In this document: positions 7,510-16,465 of the stretch, one piece after another
Layout of the letters: every line of letters starts with the position of its first letter
Position numbering within the stretch: position 1 is the stretch's first letter
IMG/VR virus record: IMGVR_UViG_3300042367_000627
Location: 1-29,799 of that record
Strand: one strand, 5' to 3'
DNA from: a virus
DNA: 29,799 bases
Notes under the pieces: model-generated
The model's database searches: none
What the model saw: only the letters and a program-made list of their open reading frames with translations
Told to the model about the DNA's origin: nothing
Program-made: the position numbers and the translations under genes

Positions 7510-8031
7510 TCAGCTTTTGCCGAGAATTGCCTCAATCTCTGCGATCCGGGCCGTGAGCGTCATCGGCGCGACCACGGACTCGGTGAAACCGCAGGCAAGA
7601 TAGAAGTCGCGCGCCCTGTCGTTCAAGGCGTGCACAAGGACGGCAGCGATCCCGACCTCCCGCGCGGCCGCCGAGATGCGAAGGAGCGCGTCGCGCAAAA
7701 GCGCCCGTCCGAGCCCTGCGCCCTGTTCGGAGACATCGATCGCCAGCCGACCGAGGACGATGACCGGGATCGGATCGGGCATGTTCTGCCTGAGCTTGCG
7801 CGGCACAAGGTCATGGCCGACCGATCCGGCGGCAAGTGCGTAGAAGCCGACCACCCGGTCGCCCCGGCACAGAACGTAGGTCCGCGACGCCCCCGAGACC
7901 TGATTGGTGCGTGCCTTGCGCACCAGCCAAGCATCAAGAGTGGAGGCTCCCGAGGTGAAGCCGTCAAGCCGGTGGTGATCCGCCAGAAATTCCGGTGGCC
8001 TGAGCGGCTCGGTGCCGGTCACGTCTCCCAA
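7510..8031 (-). CDS. GNAT N-acetyltransferase toxin (TacT-like)
   Basis: This 173-residue protein is a compact GNAT-fold acetyltransferase. It shows the VLGRLAIDVSEQGAGLG strand and acetyl-CoA pyrophosphate loop (QGAGLG at residues 103-108), followed by a helix (RALLRDAL). The late motif ALNDRARDFYLACGF places Tyr144 at the usual catalytic position. Partners of DUF1778 antitoxins in this family (TacT, AtaT) acetylate the amino group of certain aminoacyl-tRNAs and so block translation; which tRNA is used cannot be told here. The gene overlaps the antitoxin by 13 bases, as is typical of this pair. It is transcribed against the tail operon and ends six bases from the DUF2460 stop. Confidence 0.85.
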   Translation of the reverse strand: MGDVTGTEPLRPPEFLADHHRLDGFTSGASTLDAWLVRKARTNQVSGASRTYVLCRGDRVVGFYALAAGSVGHDLVPRKLRQNMPDPIPVIVLGRLAIDVSEQGAGLGRALLRDALLRISAAAREVGIAAVLVHALNDRARDFYLACGFTESVVAPMTLTARIAEIEAILGKS

Positions 8032-8312
8032 GGCGCGGGCGTCGCGAGAAGCGCGCGCAGCCGGGCGTTCGGCGCGAGAGGTGCATCCAGCTGCGCAAGG
8101 AACGCCCCGAAGCGGTCCGCGTCGAGGCGGAAGTGCGACCGATCCAGCAGCGTGTCCTCGGCTGCCTGCCGAGAGGCATCCAGCATGAATTCCGAGCGGT
8201 TCTTCCCGAGAGACTCGGCGGCACGGTCGATCAGATCGCGGTCCCTTGGCGGGACCCGCAGATTGATCAGCAACCGGCGCGCGGCCTCATCCTTGCGATG
8301 TGCGGCAACCAT
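8019..8312 (-). CDS. DUF1778 ribbon-helix-helix antitoxin (TacA-like)
   Basis: This 97-residue protein has an N-terminal strand RLLINLRVPP (residues 13-22) and two helices (RDLIDRAAESLG; SEFMLDASRQAAED) typical of a DUF1778 ribbon-helix-helix DNA-binding domain. The C-terminal tail that neutralises the GNAT toxin (RFGAFLAQLDAPLAPNARLRALLATPAPW) is also typical of the family. The ATG has a strong AGGAGGT upstream. It should bind as dimers to its own promoter; a matching inverted repeat lies just upstream at 8345-8365. It forms a type II toxin-antitoxin operon with the overlapping acetyltransferase gene. Confidence 0.85.
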   Translation of the reverse strand: MVAAHRKDEAARRLLINLRVPPRDRDLIDRAAESLGKNRSEFMLDASRQAAEDTLLDRSHFRLDADRFGAFLAQLDAPLAPNARLRALLATPAPWET

Positions 8313-8344
8313 GATGGCACCTCCTGTCTGACTTCAATCGCAAC

Positions 8345-8365
8345 TGTAAAGACGAACGCTTTACA
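8345..8365. promoter_or_regulatory. Inverted-repeat operator candidate of the toxin-antitoxin operon
   Basis: TGTAAAG (8345-8351), a 7-base spacer and CTTTACA (8359-8365) form a perfect inverted repeat 33 bases upstream of the antitoxin start. The area is AT-richer than its surroundings. Ribbon-helix-helix antitoxins repress their own operon by binding such repeats over the promoter. A minus-strand TTGTAA within this region could act as a -35 element, but the -10 box is not clear. Binding is inferred. Confidence 0.6.
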
Positions 8366-8419
8366 AATCAATCCCGGACCATCGGAAAGATGGGACCGAA
8401 AGGAAAAGGTCCATTCATC

Positions 8420-9304
8420 ATGAAATCCCTCCCCGCCCCGCTGCAGGCTCATCTGGACGACGGCACGACCACGCTTGCGTGGTGCTGGCGGATCACGCGG
8501 GCCGACGGTGTCGTCCTCGGCTTCACCGATCACGACCGCACGCTGTTCTTCCTTGGCACCAGTTTCGAGCCCGACAGCGGGCTGATCGCCTCGGAAGTCC
8601 GCTCGGGCTCGGACCTGTCCGTCGACGCGCAGGACGCGGAGGGCGTGCTGATGTCGGGCCGGATCACCGAGACCGACATCCTCGACGGGCGCTGGGACAA
8701 CGCGGCGGTCGAGGCCTGGCGGGTCAACTGGGCGGACACGGCGCAGCGCGTGCTGGTGCGGCAAGGCAACGTCGGCCAGATCAGGCGCGGTCGGATGGCC
8801 TTCGTGGCCGAGGTGCGCAGCATGGCGCACGCGCTCGGGCAGACAGTCGGGCGCACATTCCAGACCGCTTGCGATGCCGCCCTTGGCGACGCGCGCTGCG
8901 GCGTCAACCTGGAGGCGGCGGGTTACAAGGGCACCGGGGCAGTGATCACCCTGCTGCGCGACCGGGCCTTCCTTGCCTCCGGCCTCGGGAGTTTTGCCGA
9001 CAACCTCTTCAGTTTCGGCACCGTCGAATGGACGAGCGGGCCGAATGCCGGGCGGCGGACGGAAGTCACGATCCACGAGAACGCGGGCAGCGACGTGACG
9101 ATCACGCTTCTGGGCGAGCCGGTCCGTGCAATCGCGGTCGGGCACGCCTTCACGATCCGGGCCGGATGCGACAAGCGGATCGACACCTGCGCGGCGAAGT
9201 TCGCGAACGCGGTCAACTTCCGGGGTTTTCCGACGATCCCGGGGCAAGACGCGGTCCTGCGCTATGCGGTCCGCGACGGCAGCAATCAGGGCGCGGTGCT
9301 CTGA
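8420..9304 (+). CDS. DUF2163 protein, GTA g13-like tail hub protein
   Basis: This 294-residue protein is taken from ATG 8420, preceded by AAAGGAAAAGG; the earlier in-frame ATG at 8390 would add ten atypical residues. The start MKSLPAPLQAHLDDGTTTLAWCWRITRADG is diagnostic for DUF2163. Family members form the hub at the tail tip (g13 in the Rhodobacter gene transfer agent, related to lambda L). Four cysteines, at 151, 160, 250 and 257 (TACDAALGDARC and GCDKRIDTC), fit the Fe-S cluster site known for lambda L-type proteins. The stop overlaps the peptidase start. The gene has been separated from its usual neighbour DUF2460 by the toxin-antitoxin insert. Confidence 0.88.
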   Translation: MKSLPAPLQAHLDDGTTTLAWCWRITRADGVVLGFTDHDRTLFFLGTSFEPDSGLIASEVRSGSDLSVDAQDAEGVLMSGRITETDILDGRWDNAAVEAWRVNWADTAQRVLVRQGNVGQIRRGRMAFVAEVRSMAHALGQTVGRTFQTACDAALGDARCGVNLEAAGYKGTGAVITLLRDRAFLASGLGSFADNLFSFGTVEWTSGPNAGRRTEVTIHENAGSDVTITLLGEPVRAIAVGHAFTIRAGCDKRIDTCAAKFANAVNFRGFPTIPGQDAVLRYAVRDGSNQGAVL

Positions 9305-9759
9305 TGCCCGCCGATCCGTCCCGCGTGATCGCCGCCGCCCGCGCCTGGCTCGGCACGCCCTACCACCATCAGGCCAGCGTCAAAGGCGCAGGCTGCGACT
9401 GCCTCGGGCTGGCGCGCGGAGTCTGGCGCGAGGTGGTGGGCCCTGAGCCTTTGCCGGTGCCGCCCTACAGCCGGGACTGGGGTGAGGCCGGACCCTTCGA
9501 AGTTCTCGCCGACGGCGCGGGGCGGTGGATGCTGATGGTGCCGGTTGCGGAGGCCGGGCCGGGGGCGCTGGTCCTGTTCCGGATGCGGCGCGGGGCCATC
9601 GCGAAGCACATCGGCATCCTGACCGGGCCAGTCAGCGGACCGGCCACGTTCCTGCATTCCTACGAAGGCCTCGGCGTGGTCGAGGAACCGCTCACGACCG
9701 CATGGGCGCGGCGCATCGCCTTGGCCTTCCTCTTTCCTTCACCTTCGGAGAGGTCATGA
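9304..9759 (+). CDS. NlpC/P60 cell-wall peptidase, GTA g14-like
   Basis: This 151-residue protein overlaps the DUF2163 stop (TGATG). It carries the NlpC/P60 motif GCDCLGL with the nucleophile at Cys33, His102 in KHIGILTG and a third polar position near FLHSY (residues 117-120). The N-terminus AARAWLGTPYHHQASVKGAG is typical of tail-associated phage peptidases. It probably cuts peptidoglycan peptides during DNA entry and sits at the tail tip with the hub proteins. Its length is normal for the family. It has no signal peptide, which fits incorporation into the virion. Confidence 0.85.
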   Translation: MPADPSRVIAAARAWLGTPYHHQASVKGAGCDCLGLARGVWREVVGPEPLPVPPYSRDWGEAGPFEVLADGAGRWMLMVPVAEAGPGALVLFRMRRGAIAKHIGILTGPVSGPATFLHSYEGLGVVEEPLTTAWARRIALAFLFPSPSERS

Positions 9760-9760
9760 C

Positions 9761-12700
9761 ATGGCGACCCTCGTCCTCGGTGCTGTCGGCTCCGCGCTGG
9801 GCGCGGGCTTCGGCGGCACCATCCTCGGCCTGTCCGGGGCCGCCATCGGGGGGCTGGTCGGTTCCTCGATCGGCTCGGTGGTCGACAGCTATCTGCTGGC
9901 GTCGCTGACACCCGGCCAGCGCATCGAGGGCGCGCGCCTGGACGGTCTGCGGATCACCTCTGCGACCGAGGGCACGGTCTTGCCGCGCCTCTTCGGGCGG
10001 ATGCGCCTCGGGGGCAACATCATCTGGGCCACCGATTTCCGCGAGGAGATCGTGACGACCGAGACCCAGGGCGGGGGCGGCAAGGGCGGTCGCCGGCGCG
10101 GCCCGACGGTCACGACGACCGAGTATCTCTATTACTCGTCCTTTGCGGTCGCACTGTGTGAAGGACCAATTTCAGGGATCGGGCGCATCTGGGCCGACGG
10201 CGCGCCGATGGACATGGCAGGAGTCGTTTGGCGCTGGTATCCCGGCAGCGACACGCAAGGCCCAGACCCGCTGATCGTCGTGCGCATGGGAGCCGCCGTC
10301 ACGCCTGCCTATCGCGGCACCGCCTATGTGGTCTTCGAAGAGCTGGCGCTGGAGCGCTACGGCAACCGCCTGCCGCAGCTGTCCTTCGAGGTGTTCCGCC
10401 CGCTGGCTGAGGCCGATACCGCCGAGGGGCTGGTCGGTGCCGTGACGCTGATTCCAGCCTCGGGCGAGGCTGCCTATGCGACAAGCCTGATCCGGCGGGA
10501 CGGGGCGGGCGCGGAGAACTGCAATGCGCTCGCCGATGTGCCGGACCTTGACGTCTCGCTGGATCGCCTCTCCGCGCTGGCGCCGGCGGTGCAAAGCGTC
10601 TCGCTGGTCTCGGCCTGGTTCGGCGATGATCTGCGCGCGGGCGTCTGCACGGTAAAGCCGAAGGTCGAGGTGGCGGCAAAGACCACCACGCCCGCCTAGT
10701 CGGTCGGCGGGCTGCCGCGCGCGTCCTATGGCGTTGTGACCCAGATCGACGGGCGTCCGGTCTACGGCGGCACGCCTTCGGACGCGAGCATCGTGCAGGC
10801 CATTCAGGAGCTTCGGGCACGGGGCAAGCGGGTGACCTTCTACCCGTTCGTCATGATGGATATTCCACCCGGCAACACGAAGCCCAACCCCTACAGCGCC
10901 AGCGCCGCCGGTGTCGGGCAAAGCGTGTTCCCCTGGCGCGGGCGCATCACCTGCTCGCCTGCCGCCGGTTACGCGGGATCGCCGGACAAGACCGCCGGGG
11001 CCGTGACGCAGGTCGCGGCCTTCTTCGGATCAGCCTTGCGGACGCAGTTCTCAGTGTCGGGCACGACGGTGACCTTCACCGGAACGCCGAGCGACTGGGG
11101 ATTGCGGCGGATGATCCTGCACTACGCCCACCTCTGCGCGGCGGCGGGCGGGGTCGATGCCTTCCTGATCGGCACCGAGATGCGCGGTCTGACCCAGATC
11201 AGGAGTGCTGCCGGCACCTATCCGGCGGTCGCCGCGTTCCAGACGCTGGCGGCCGACGTGCGCGCGATCCTCGGGGCTGGCACGAAACTGAGCTATGCCG
11301 CCGACTGGTCGGAATACTTCGGCCACCAGCCGCAGGACGGCACGGGCGACGTGTGTTTTCACCTCGACCCGCTCTGGGCCGATGCGAACGTCAACTTCGT
11401 GGGGATCGACAACTACATGCCGCTCTCGGACTGGCGCGACGGCGACCAGCACCTCGACGCCCTCGCCTCGCCGGATATCCACGACCGCGCCTATCTGCAG
11501 GGCAACATCGCGGGGGGCGAGGGCTTCGCCTGGTTCTACGCCTCTGACGCCGCCCGCGCTGGGCAGGTTCGCACCCCGATCACCGACGCAGGCTTCGGCA
11601 AGCCCTGGGTCTTCCGCTACAAGGATATCCGCAGCTGGTGGAGCAACCAGCACCATAACCGGCCCGGCGGGACCGAGAGCGGATCGCCCACTCCTTGGGT
11701 GCCGCAATCGAAACCGATCTGGTTCACGGAGATCGGCTGCCCGGCCATCGACCGGGGCAGCAACCAGCCCAACGTGTTCGTCGATCCGAAATCCTCGGAA
11801 TCCTTCGCGCCACACTTCTCGCGGGGCTGGCGCGACGACGCGATCCAGCGCGCCTATCTGGAAGCCTCGTGGCTCTGGTGGGGCAATGCCGCGAACAACC
11901 CGACCTCGGGCATTTACGGCGCGCCGATGCTCAATCTGGCGGAATGCGCCGCCTGGACCTGGGATGCCCGACCCTATCCCTTCTTCCCGGCGCTGTCGAA
12001 TATCTGGGCGGACGGGGCCAACTGGCGGCTCGGGCACTGGCTGACCGGGCGGCTCGGCGCGGTGTCGCTGGCGGCGCTGGTCCGTGCACTCTGCACGCGG
12101 GCGGGCCTGTCCGCCGCGCTCATCGACGTCTCCGGCCTCTGGGGCGCGGTCGAGGGCTACGTGATCTCCGCACTCGAAAGCCCTCGGACCTCGATCGACG
12201 TGCTGGCGCGCCACTTCGGGTTCGACGCGGTCGAGAGTGAGGGCAAGCTTCGCTTCGTCATGCGGGGCCGGGCCCCTGCGCTGTCGGTCACGCCCGACGG
12301 AATGGTCGCGGGCGGCGGGGGCCCAGGAAACGAGGGGTCGGCCGAGCCGCTGGAAATCGTCCGCGCGCAGGAATCCGAACTGCCGCAGGCGCTGAAATGG
12401 ACCATCGCGCGGGCCGACGAGGACTATGACGCCGCCATCGTCGAGGCCCGCAGGATCACGGTCGACAGCACCCGGATCGCCGCCGAGGCCTTCGCGATTG
12501 CCGTGCCACCGGGGGAGGCCGAACGCCGCTGCCGCCGCGCGCTGGTCAAGGCCTGGGTGGGGCGCGAGACGGCGACCTTCCGGCTGCCGCCGTCGCGCCT
12601 TGCCCTCGACCCCTGCGACGTGGTCGGCCTTGTGATCGACGGGCGGACGCTGCAGATGCGGATCGCCCAGACGGCGGATGCGGATGCCCGGACGCTGGAC

Positions 12701-13741
12701 TGCGTCCGGCAGGACCGCGAGGCCTATGATCTGCCGCCGGGCGAGCCGCGCCTGGCATCCATCGCGCGCCCGGTGGTGTTCGGCGCGCCTGTGGTCGAAT
12801 TCATGGACCTGCCACAGCTTCGCGAGGACGTGCCCGCGCATCGCCCGTATCTCGCCGCCGATGCCGCCCCGTGGCCGGGCGCGCTGGGCGTGTATCGCAG
12901 CCCGGCGCTGGACAGCTTCGCCTTTCTGACCGGCGTCGACGGTCGCGCGCGAATGGGCAAGCTTGCCTCGGACTTTTATCCCGGCCCCGTGAGCATCTTC
13001 GATCTGGGCAACTCGGTGCTGGTCGATCTGACCTATGGCACGCTCGGCAGCGTGACGGATCTCGATGTGCTGGGCGGGGCGAACGCCTTCGCCCTGGAAA
13101 GCGGGCCGGGCACCTGGGAAATCCTCCAGGCTGCGACCGCCGAGCTGGTCTCGCCGGGGCGCTACAGGCTCTCGCGGTTCCTGCGCGGGCAGCGCGGCAC
13201 GGAAACTGCGATGGGCAACCCCGCGCCCGTGGGCGCGCGGATCGTGGCGCTGGACGATCTGATCGTCCCGCTGCCCATCGCCGAGGCGGAGATCGGGCTG
13301 GCCTGGAACTGGCGCGTTGGCCCGGCCTCGCGCGGCGTCAGCGATCCGACCTACACGGGCCAGGCGTTCACCCCTGCCGGGCGCGGCCTCGTGCCCTTCG
13401 CCCCGGTGAATATCGAGCAGCCCTGGCGCACCGGGCGGGTGCCGGGCGACCTGACGATCCGCTGGGTCCGGCGCTCGCGCGATCTGTCCTCCGACTCCTG
13501 GGAAATCGGCGAGCCGCCGCTGGCCGAGACGGTGGAGGCCTGGGAGGTGGAAATCCGGGACGGCGCGGCCCTCAAGCGCACGCTTTCCTCAGGCACGACC
13601 TCCACCCTCTACAGCGCCGCAGCGCAGATCGCCGACTTCGGCGCGGTCCTCGGACCCGGCCAGTCCTTCACCGTCCGCATCTACCAGCTATCCGCCCGGC
13701 TCGGGCGAGGCACGCCTGCAATCGTCACCCTGTTCACCTGA
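9761..13741 (+). pseudogene. GTA g15-like tail tip/host specificity protein, interrupted by an amber codon
   Basis: One frame runs from ATG 9761 to 13741 (1326 residues) except for TAG at 10697-10699, codon 313. The N-terminal part has a glycine-rich hydrophobic stretch, then LPRLFGRMRLGGNIIWATDF and the TEYLYYSSFAVALCEGPI motif of tail tip proteins. After the stop come VTQIDGRPVYGGTPSDASIV and a glycoside-hydrolase-like TIM barrel (FYPFVMMDIPPGN; WFTEIGCPAIDRG), then Phage_tail_3-like and C-terminal beta domains. In relatives these are one protein forming the megatron-like tip that contacts the host. TAG is one base from TGG, which would give W-SVGGL as I recall in homologues. Unless the codon is suppressed or reinitiated, the tip protein is not made whole. 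The codon could also be a sequence error. Confidence 0.8.
10697..10699 (+). other. In-frame amber stop codon in the tail tip gene
   Basis: TAG splits an otherwise continuous frame whose two halves belong to the same protein family. The downstream piece has no convincing ribosome site before its first candidate start (GTG 10736). Confidence 0.8.
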
Positions 13742-13752
13742 GGGGGCCTCCC

Positions 13753-15129
13753 ATGCCGAACCCGACCAGCAACCTCGCGCTGCCGCAAATCCTGTCGGCG
13801 CAGGCGCAGAAGCACGTCACCCACAACGACGCCCTGCGCCTCCTCGACGGGATGGTACAGATCGGCGTCCTGAGCCGCGTTCTGACCACGCCACCGGGAT
13901 CTCCGACAGACGGCGACCGCTATATCGTGGCCAGCGGTGCGACGGGCCTCTGGACAGGCTGGGACCTCAATGTCGCCTTCTGGACCGACGGCGCATGGCT
14001 GCGCCTCGTGCCCCGGCGCGGCTGGGTCGCCTGGAGCGTGGCGGACGCAGGCCTCTACGTCTGGAACGGTACCGCCTGGACGCCGGTCGGCGGCGGCATT
14101 TCCGACGGCGACAAGGGCGATATCGTCGTGTCGGGCGGCGGCACGGTCTGGACTCTCGACCCGGCGGCGAACGCTGTCCTGAACCGCCTCGGCCTCGGCG
14201 GGGCAACCCCGGACGCCACCAACCGGCTGTCGGTCAACGCGCCTGCAGCCCTGTTCAACAACGCCGGAACCTCGTTCCAGATGGTGCTGAACAAGGCGGC
14301 GGCGGCGAACGATGCGCTCCTCGTGTTCCAGACCGGATTCAGCACGCGGGCGATCTTCGGCACCGGCGGATCGGACGACTTCACGCTCAAGGTCAGCCCG
14401 AACGGATCGACCTTCTACGACGCAATGATCGCGGACCGGACCTCGGGCCGCGTCCGTTTCCCCGTGGGCCTGGCACTTGACGGTCTCGCCGCCGATCCGG
14501 CGTCTCCCGCCGACGGGTTCGTCTGGTTGAACAGCACCGCCGGGCAGTTGCGCGCGCGGCTCGGCGGGATCACACGCTCCCTGGCGGACGAGGATATCCC
14601 CTGGCTTTCACCGGTCGCGGGGGATTTCCTGCTGACGACCAGCGGCGCGGGTGGGGCGGCACCCGGCACGCTTGCGGGCGTGGCCAACCAGTTCGACCTG
14701 TTCCCCTTCAGCCCGCGCGCCGACGTGACGCTCGACCGGCTGGCGATCAACTGCACCGGGGCAGTCGCTTCGGCCTTGGCAAAGATCGCGATCTATACCT
14801 CCGACGCGAACGGCCGCCCCGACCAGCGCCTGACCGAGACCGGCGATCTGGACTGCTCGGCCACCGGGACGAAACTGGCGACGGTGTCGCTGACCCTGCG
14901 GCGGGGCACGGTCTACTGGATCGGTGTGCGGCACAATTCGACCGCCACGCTCTCCGCCTGGGCCGCGACCGCGACCCCGGACATCAACGGCGGGGCCATC
15001 GTCCCGACGGCCCGCAAGGTGCTGCGCCGGACGCTGACCTATGCGGGTGCCGCGCCCGCCAGCTGGGCCTTCGTCTCAAGCGAGATCAACGCAGGACCCG
15101 CAACCGCCGTCTGGCTGCGTGCGGCATGA
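13753..15129 (+). CDS. DUF2793 domain protein, probable tail fibre/receptor-binding protein
   Basis: This 458-residue protein starts 11 bases after the tail tip gene. The first ~110 residues (NLALPQILSAQAQKHVTHNDALRLLD, then GDRYIVASGATGLWTGWDLNVAFWTDGAWLRLVPRRGW) are a clear DUF2793 domain, common in Rhodobacteraceae phages and gene-transfer-agent-like regions. The rest is a series of beta-rich segments, with a middle FNNAGTSFQMVLNKAAAANDALLVFQ block and a C-terminal domain containing AKIAIYTSDANGRPDQRL. Placed after the tip protein, it probably forms a fibre or spike that recognises the cell surface. Specificity cannot be predicted. Confidence 0.75.
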   Translation: MPNPTSNLALPQILSAQAQKHVTHNDALRLLDGMVQIGVLSRVLTTPPGSPTDGDRYIVASGATGLWTGWDLNVAFWTDGAWLRLVPRRGWVAWSVADAGLYVWNGTAWTPVGGGISDGDKGDIVVSGGGTVWTLDPAANAVLNRLGLGGATPDATNRLSVNAPAALFNNAGTSFQMVLNKAAAANDALLVFQTGFSTRAIFGTGGSDDFTLKVSPNGSTFYDAMIADRTSGRVRFPVGLALDGLAADPASPADGFVWLNSTAGQLRARLGGITRSLADEDIPWLSPVAGDFLLTTSGAGGAAPGTLAGVANQFDLFPFSPRADVTLDRLAINCTGAVASALAKIAIYTSDANGRPDQRLTETGDLDCSATGTKLATVSLTLRRGTVYWIGVRHNSTATLSAWAATATPDINGGAIVPTARKVLRRTLTYAGAAPASWAFVSSEINAGPATAVWLRAA

Positions 15130-15163
15130 CCGATTGCCCTATCCCTTCCCGAAGGAGACGCCC

Positions 15164-15538
15164 ATGACCGAACGCCCTGATCTGATCAACTGGCTCTGGA
15201 CCGAGCCGGGCAAGGCCGCCCTCGCCGGAGCGCTGGGCGGAATCGTGCGCTGGGTGACCCTGCGCGAGCACTGGCGCGACGGCGTGCTGTCGCTGCTCGT
15301 CGGCTCCATCTGCGCCGTCTACCTTGGCCCGCTCGTCGCCCCGATCCTCGAGCCGGTGATCGGCAAGCTGGCCCCGGGCGGCGACAGCGCCGGGTTCTCG
15401 AGCTTCGTCGTCGGCATCGGCGGCATGTCGATCTCGGGGCTGATCATCGACATCTTCCGCGCCCGGCGTGCCGACACTGCCAGGACCCGCCCCAGCAATA
15501 CCGATACCGGCCGGAAGGACGACGATGCGCAGTCGTGA
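15164..15538 (+). CDS. Holin-like small membrane protein
   Basis: This 124-residue protein starts at ATG 15164 with GAAGGAG upstream. Hydrophobic stretches at about 17-31, 41-62 and 78-98 could form three membrane spans, and a charged C-terminal tail (RARRADTARTRPSNTDTGRKDDD) follows. That is the layout of a class I holin. It lies directly before a tiny membrane protein and the amidase endolysin, so a role in opening the inner membrane at lysis is likely. I recognise no named family, and the function rests on topology and context. The last 14 bases overlap the start of the 31-residue gene. Confidence 0.55.
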   Translation: MTERPDLINWLWTEPGKAALAGALGGIVRWVTLREHWRDGVLSLLVGSICAVYLGPLVAPILEPVIGKLAPGGDSAGFSSFVVGIGGMSISGLIIDIFRARRADTARTRPSNTDTGRKDDDAQS

Positions 15539-15620
15539 CCTGCCCGCCCTTCTCCGCCGCGAGGGCCGGGTCTGGCTCGTCGCCCTCGCCTGCGGCGTGG
15601 TGCTGTTCCTGATCCTCTGA
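15525..15620 (+). CDS. 31-residue single-span membrane peptide in the lysis cassette
   Basis: ATG 15525 is preceded by GGAAGGAC and lies inside the end of the holin-like gene in another frame. The product has a basic N-terminus (MRSRDLPALLRREGR) and one hydrophobic span (VWLVALACGVVLFLIL) running to the stop. Good ribosome site, overlap coupling and the charged-then-hydrophobic layout support a real gene despite its size. It might be a holin partner or another lysis accessory. It lacks a lipobox and coiled coil, which argues against a spanin. Confidence 0.55.
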   Translation: MRSRDLPALLRREGRVWLVALACGVVLFLIL

Positions 15621-15649
15621 ACCGCACCCGCTTTCCAGTTCTACACCCC

Positions 15650-15671
15650 GCCCGCCGTTGGTGGGCTTTTT
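15650..15671 (+). terminator. Rho-independent terminator-like hairpin before the endolysin
   Basis: GCCCGCC (15650-15656), loop GTT, GGTGGGC (15660-15666) pair over seven positions with one G-T pair and are followed by TTTTT. It ends the tail/holin transcription unit or attenuates into the endolysin, whose ATG lies 15 bases downstream. Confidence 0.6.
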
Positions 15672-15685
15672 CATGGAGACGACCG

Positions 15686-16147
15686 ATGATCGAACCCCCG
15701 ATGATCCTCCAGGGTGCTGCCCGATACCCTGTGCGCGAGATCATCCTGCACTGCAGCGCCACAAGGCCGGACTGGCTGGGCGCCTCGTCCCTCACTGCCA
15801 AGCGCGCGGAAATCCGGCGCTGGCACATGCAGGACCGCGGCTGGCGCAATATCGGTTACCACTGGCTGATCGACTTCGACGGCCAGCGCGCACCCGGCCG
15901 CCTCGAGACCGACATCGGCGCGCATGTCGTGGACCACAACCGCGGCACGATCGGCATCTGCCTGATCGGCGGGCACGGGGCCGATGCCGACGACAAGTTC
16001 GCCGAGCACTTCAACTCGGCGCAGGCACGAACGCTGCGTGCGCTGATCGCCGATATCCGCAACCGGACGCAGATCGCCAGGGTGACCGGCCACAACGACT
16101 ATGCCGCGAAAGCCTGCCCGGGCTTTCGCGTCTCGGGCTGGATTTAG
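15686..16147 (+). CDS. N-acetylmuramoyl-L-alanine amidase endolysin (T7 lysozyme-type, Amidase_2)
   Basis: This 153-residue enzyme cuts the bond between muramic acid and L-alanine in peptidoglycan at the end of infection. The zinc ligands are visible as His22 (LHCSATRP), His136 (TGHNDYAAKACPGF) and Cys144. Tyr58 (NIGYHW) and Lys142 match the T7 lysozyme catalytic Tyr46 and Lys128. There is no signal peptide, so export to the wall would depend on a holin, in line with the membrane proteins on both sides. The start has GGAGA nearby. Length and motif spacing are normal, so it should be active. Confidence 0.9.
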   Translation: MIEPPMILQGAARYPVREIILHCSATRPDWLGASSLTAKRAEIRRWHMQDRGWRNIGYHWLIDFDGQRAPGRLETDIGAHVVDHNRGTIGICLIGGHGADADDKFAEHFNSAQARTLRALIADIRNRTQIARVTGHNDYAAKACPGFRVSGWI

Positions 16148-16243
16148 GTCCGCCCAACAACCCCCGCCCTTCCCTGACCCGACCCTAACCCGCGGCGCGG
16201 TGCCGACGGGCCTGGCGCACCCGCGCCCTGAAAGGAGACTTTG

Positions 16244-16432
16244 ATGTTGTCCACAATCGACGGATACAAGACTTACCTCGTGATGGCCGCCCTGCTGGCG
16301 GTCGTCGTACTGGAGAAGGGCCTCGGCCTGGACGTCCCCGGCGTGGCCCTCGGTGAAGACTGGATGCTCGTGGTGATGAACGCCATCGGCCTCGGCACCC
16401 TGCGCCACGGCATCCAGAAAAGCGGGTTCTGA
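16244..16432 (+). CDS. Small membrane protein of the lysis region
   Basis: This 62-residue protein starts at ATG 16244, six bases after AAAGGAG; a TTG one codon earlier is less likely. It has two hydrophobic stretches (residues 10-24, YLVMAALLAVVVL, and about 40-53, WMLVVMNAIGLGTL) joined by a glycine-rich loop. Small two-span proteins of this kind often follow the endolysin gene in Rhodobacteraceae phages. It could be a second holin or antiholin. No family is recognised. Confidence 0.6.
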   Translation: MLSTIDGYKTYLVMAALLAVVVLEKGLGLDVPGVALGEDWMLVVMNAIGLGTLRHGIQKSGF

Positions 16433-16465
16433 CCTACCCGCAAGCACATCCGCTCCGCATCACAG

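Noticed and set aside
7501-8331. A 276-codon rightward frame continuing from the DUF2460 stop
   Set aside because: It is antisense to the toxin and antitoxin genes and shows no family sequence. Only its ATG is of interest, as a possible relic of the old DUF2163 start.
11051-12841. A 596-codon minus-strand open frame
   Set aside because: It lies opposite the TIM-barrel tail tip gene and reads as low-complexity Arg/Gly/Ala sequence without recognisable motifs.
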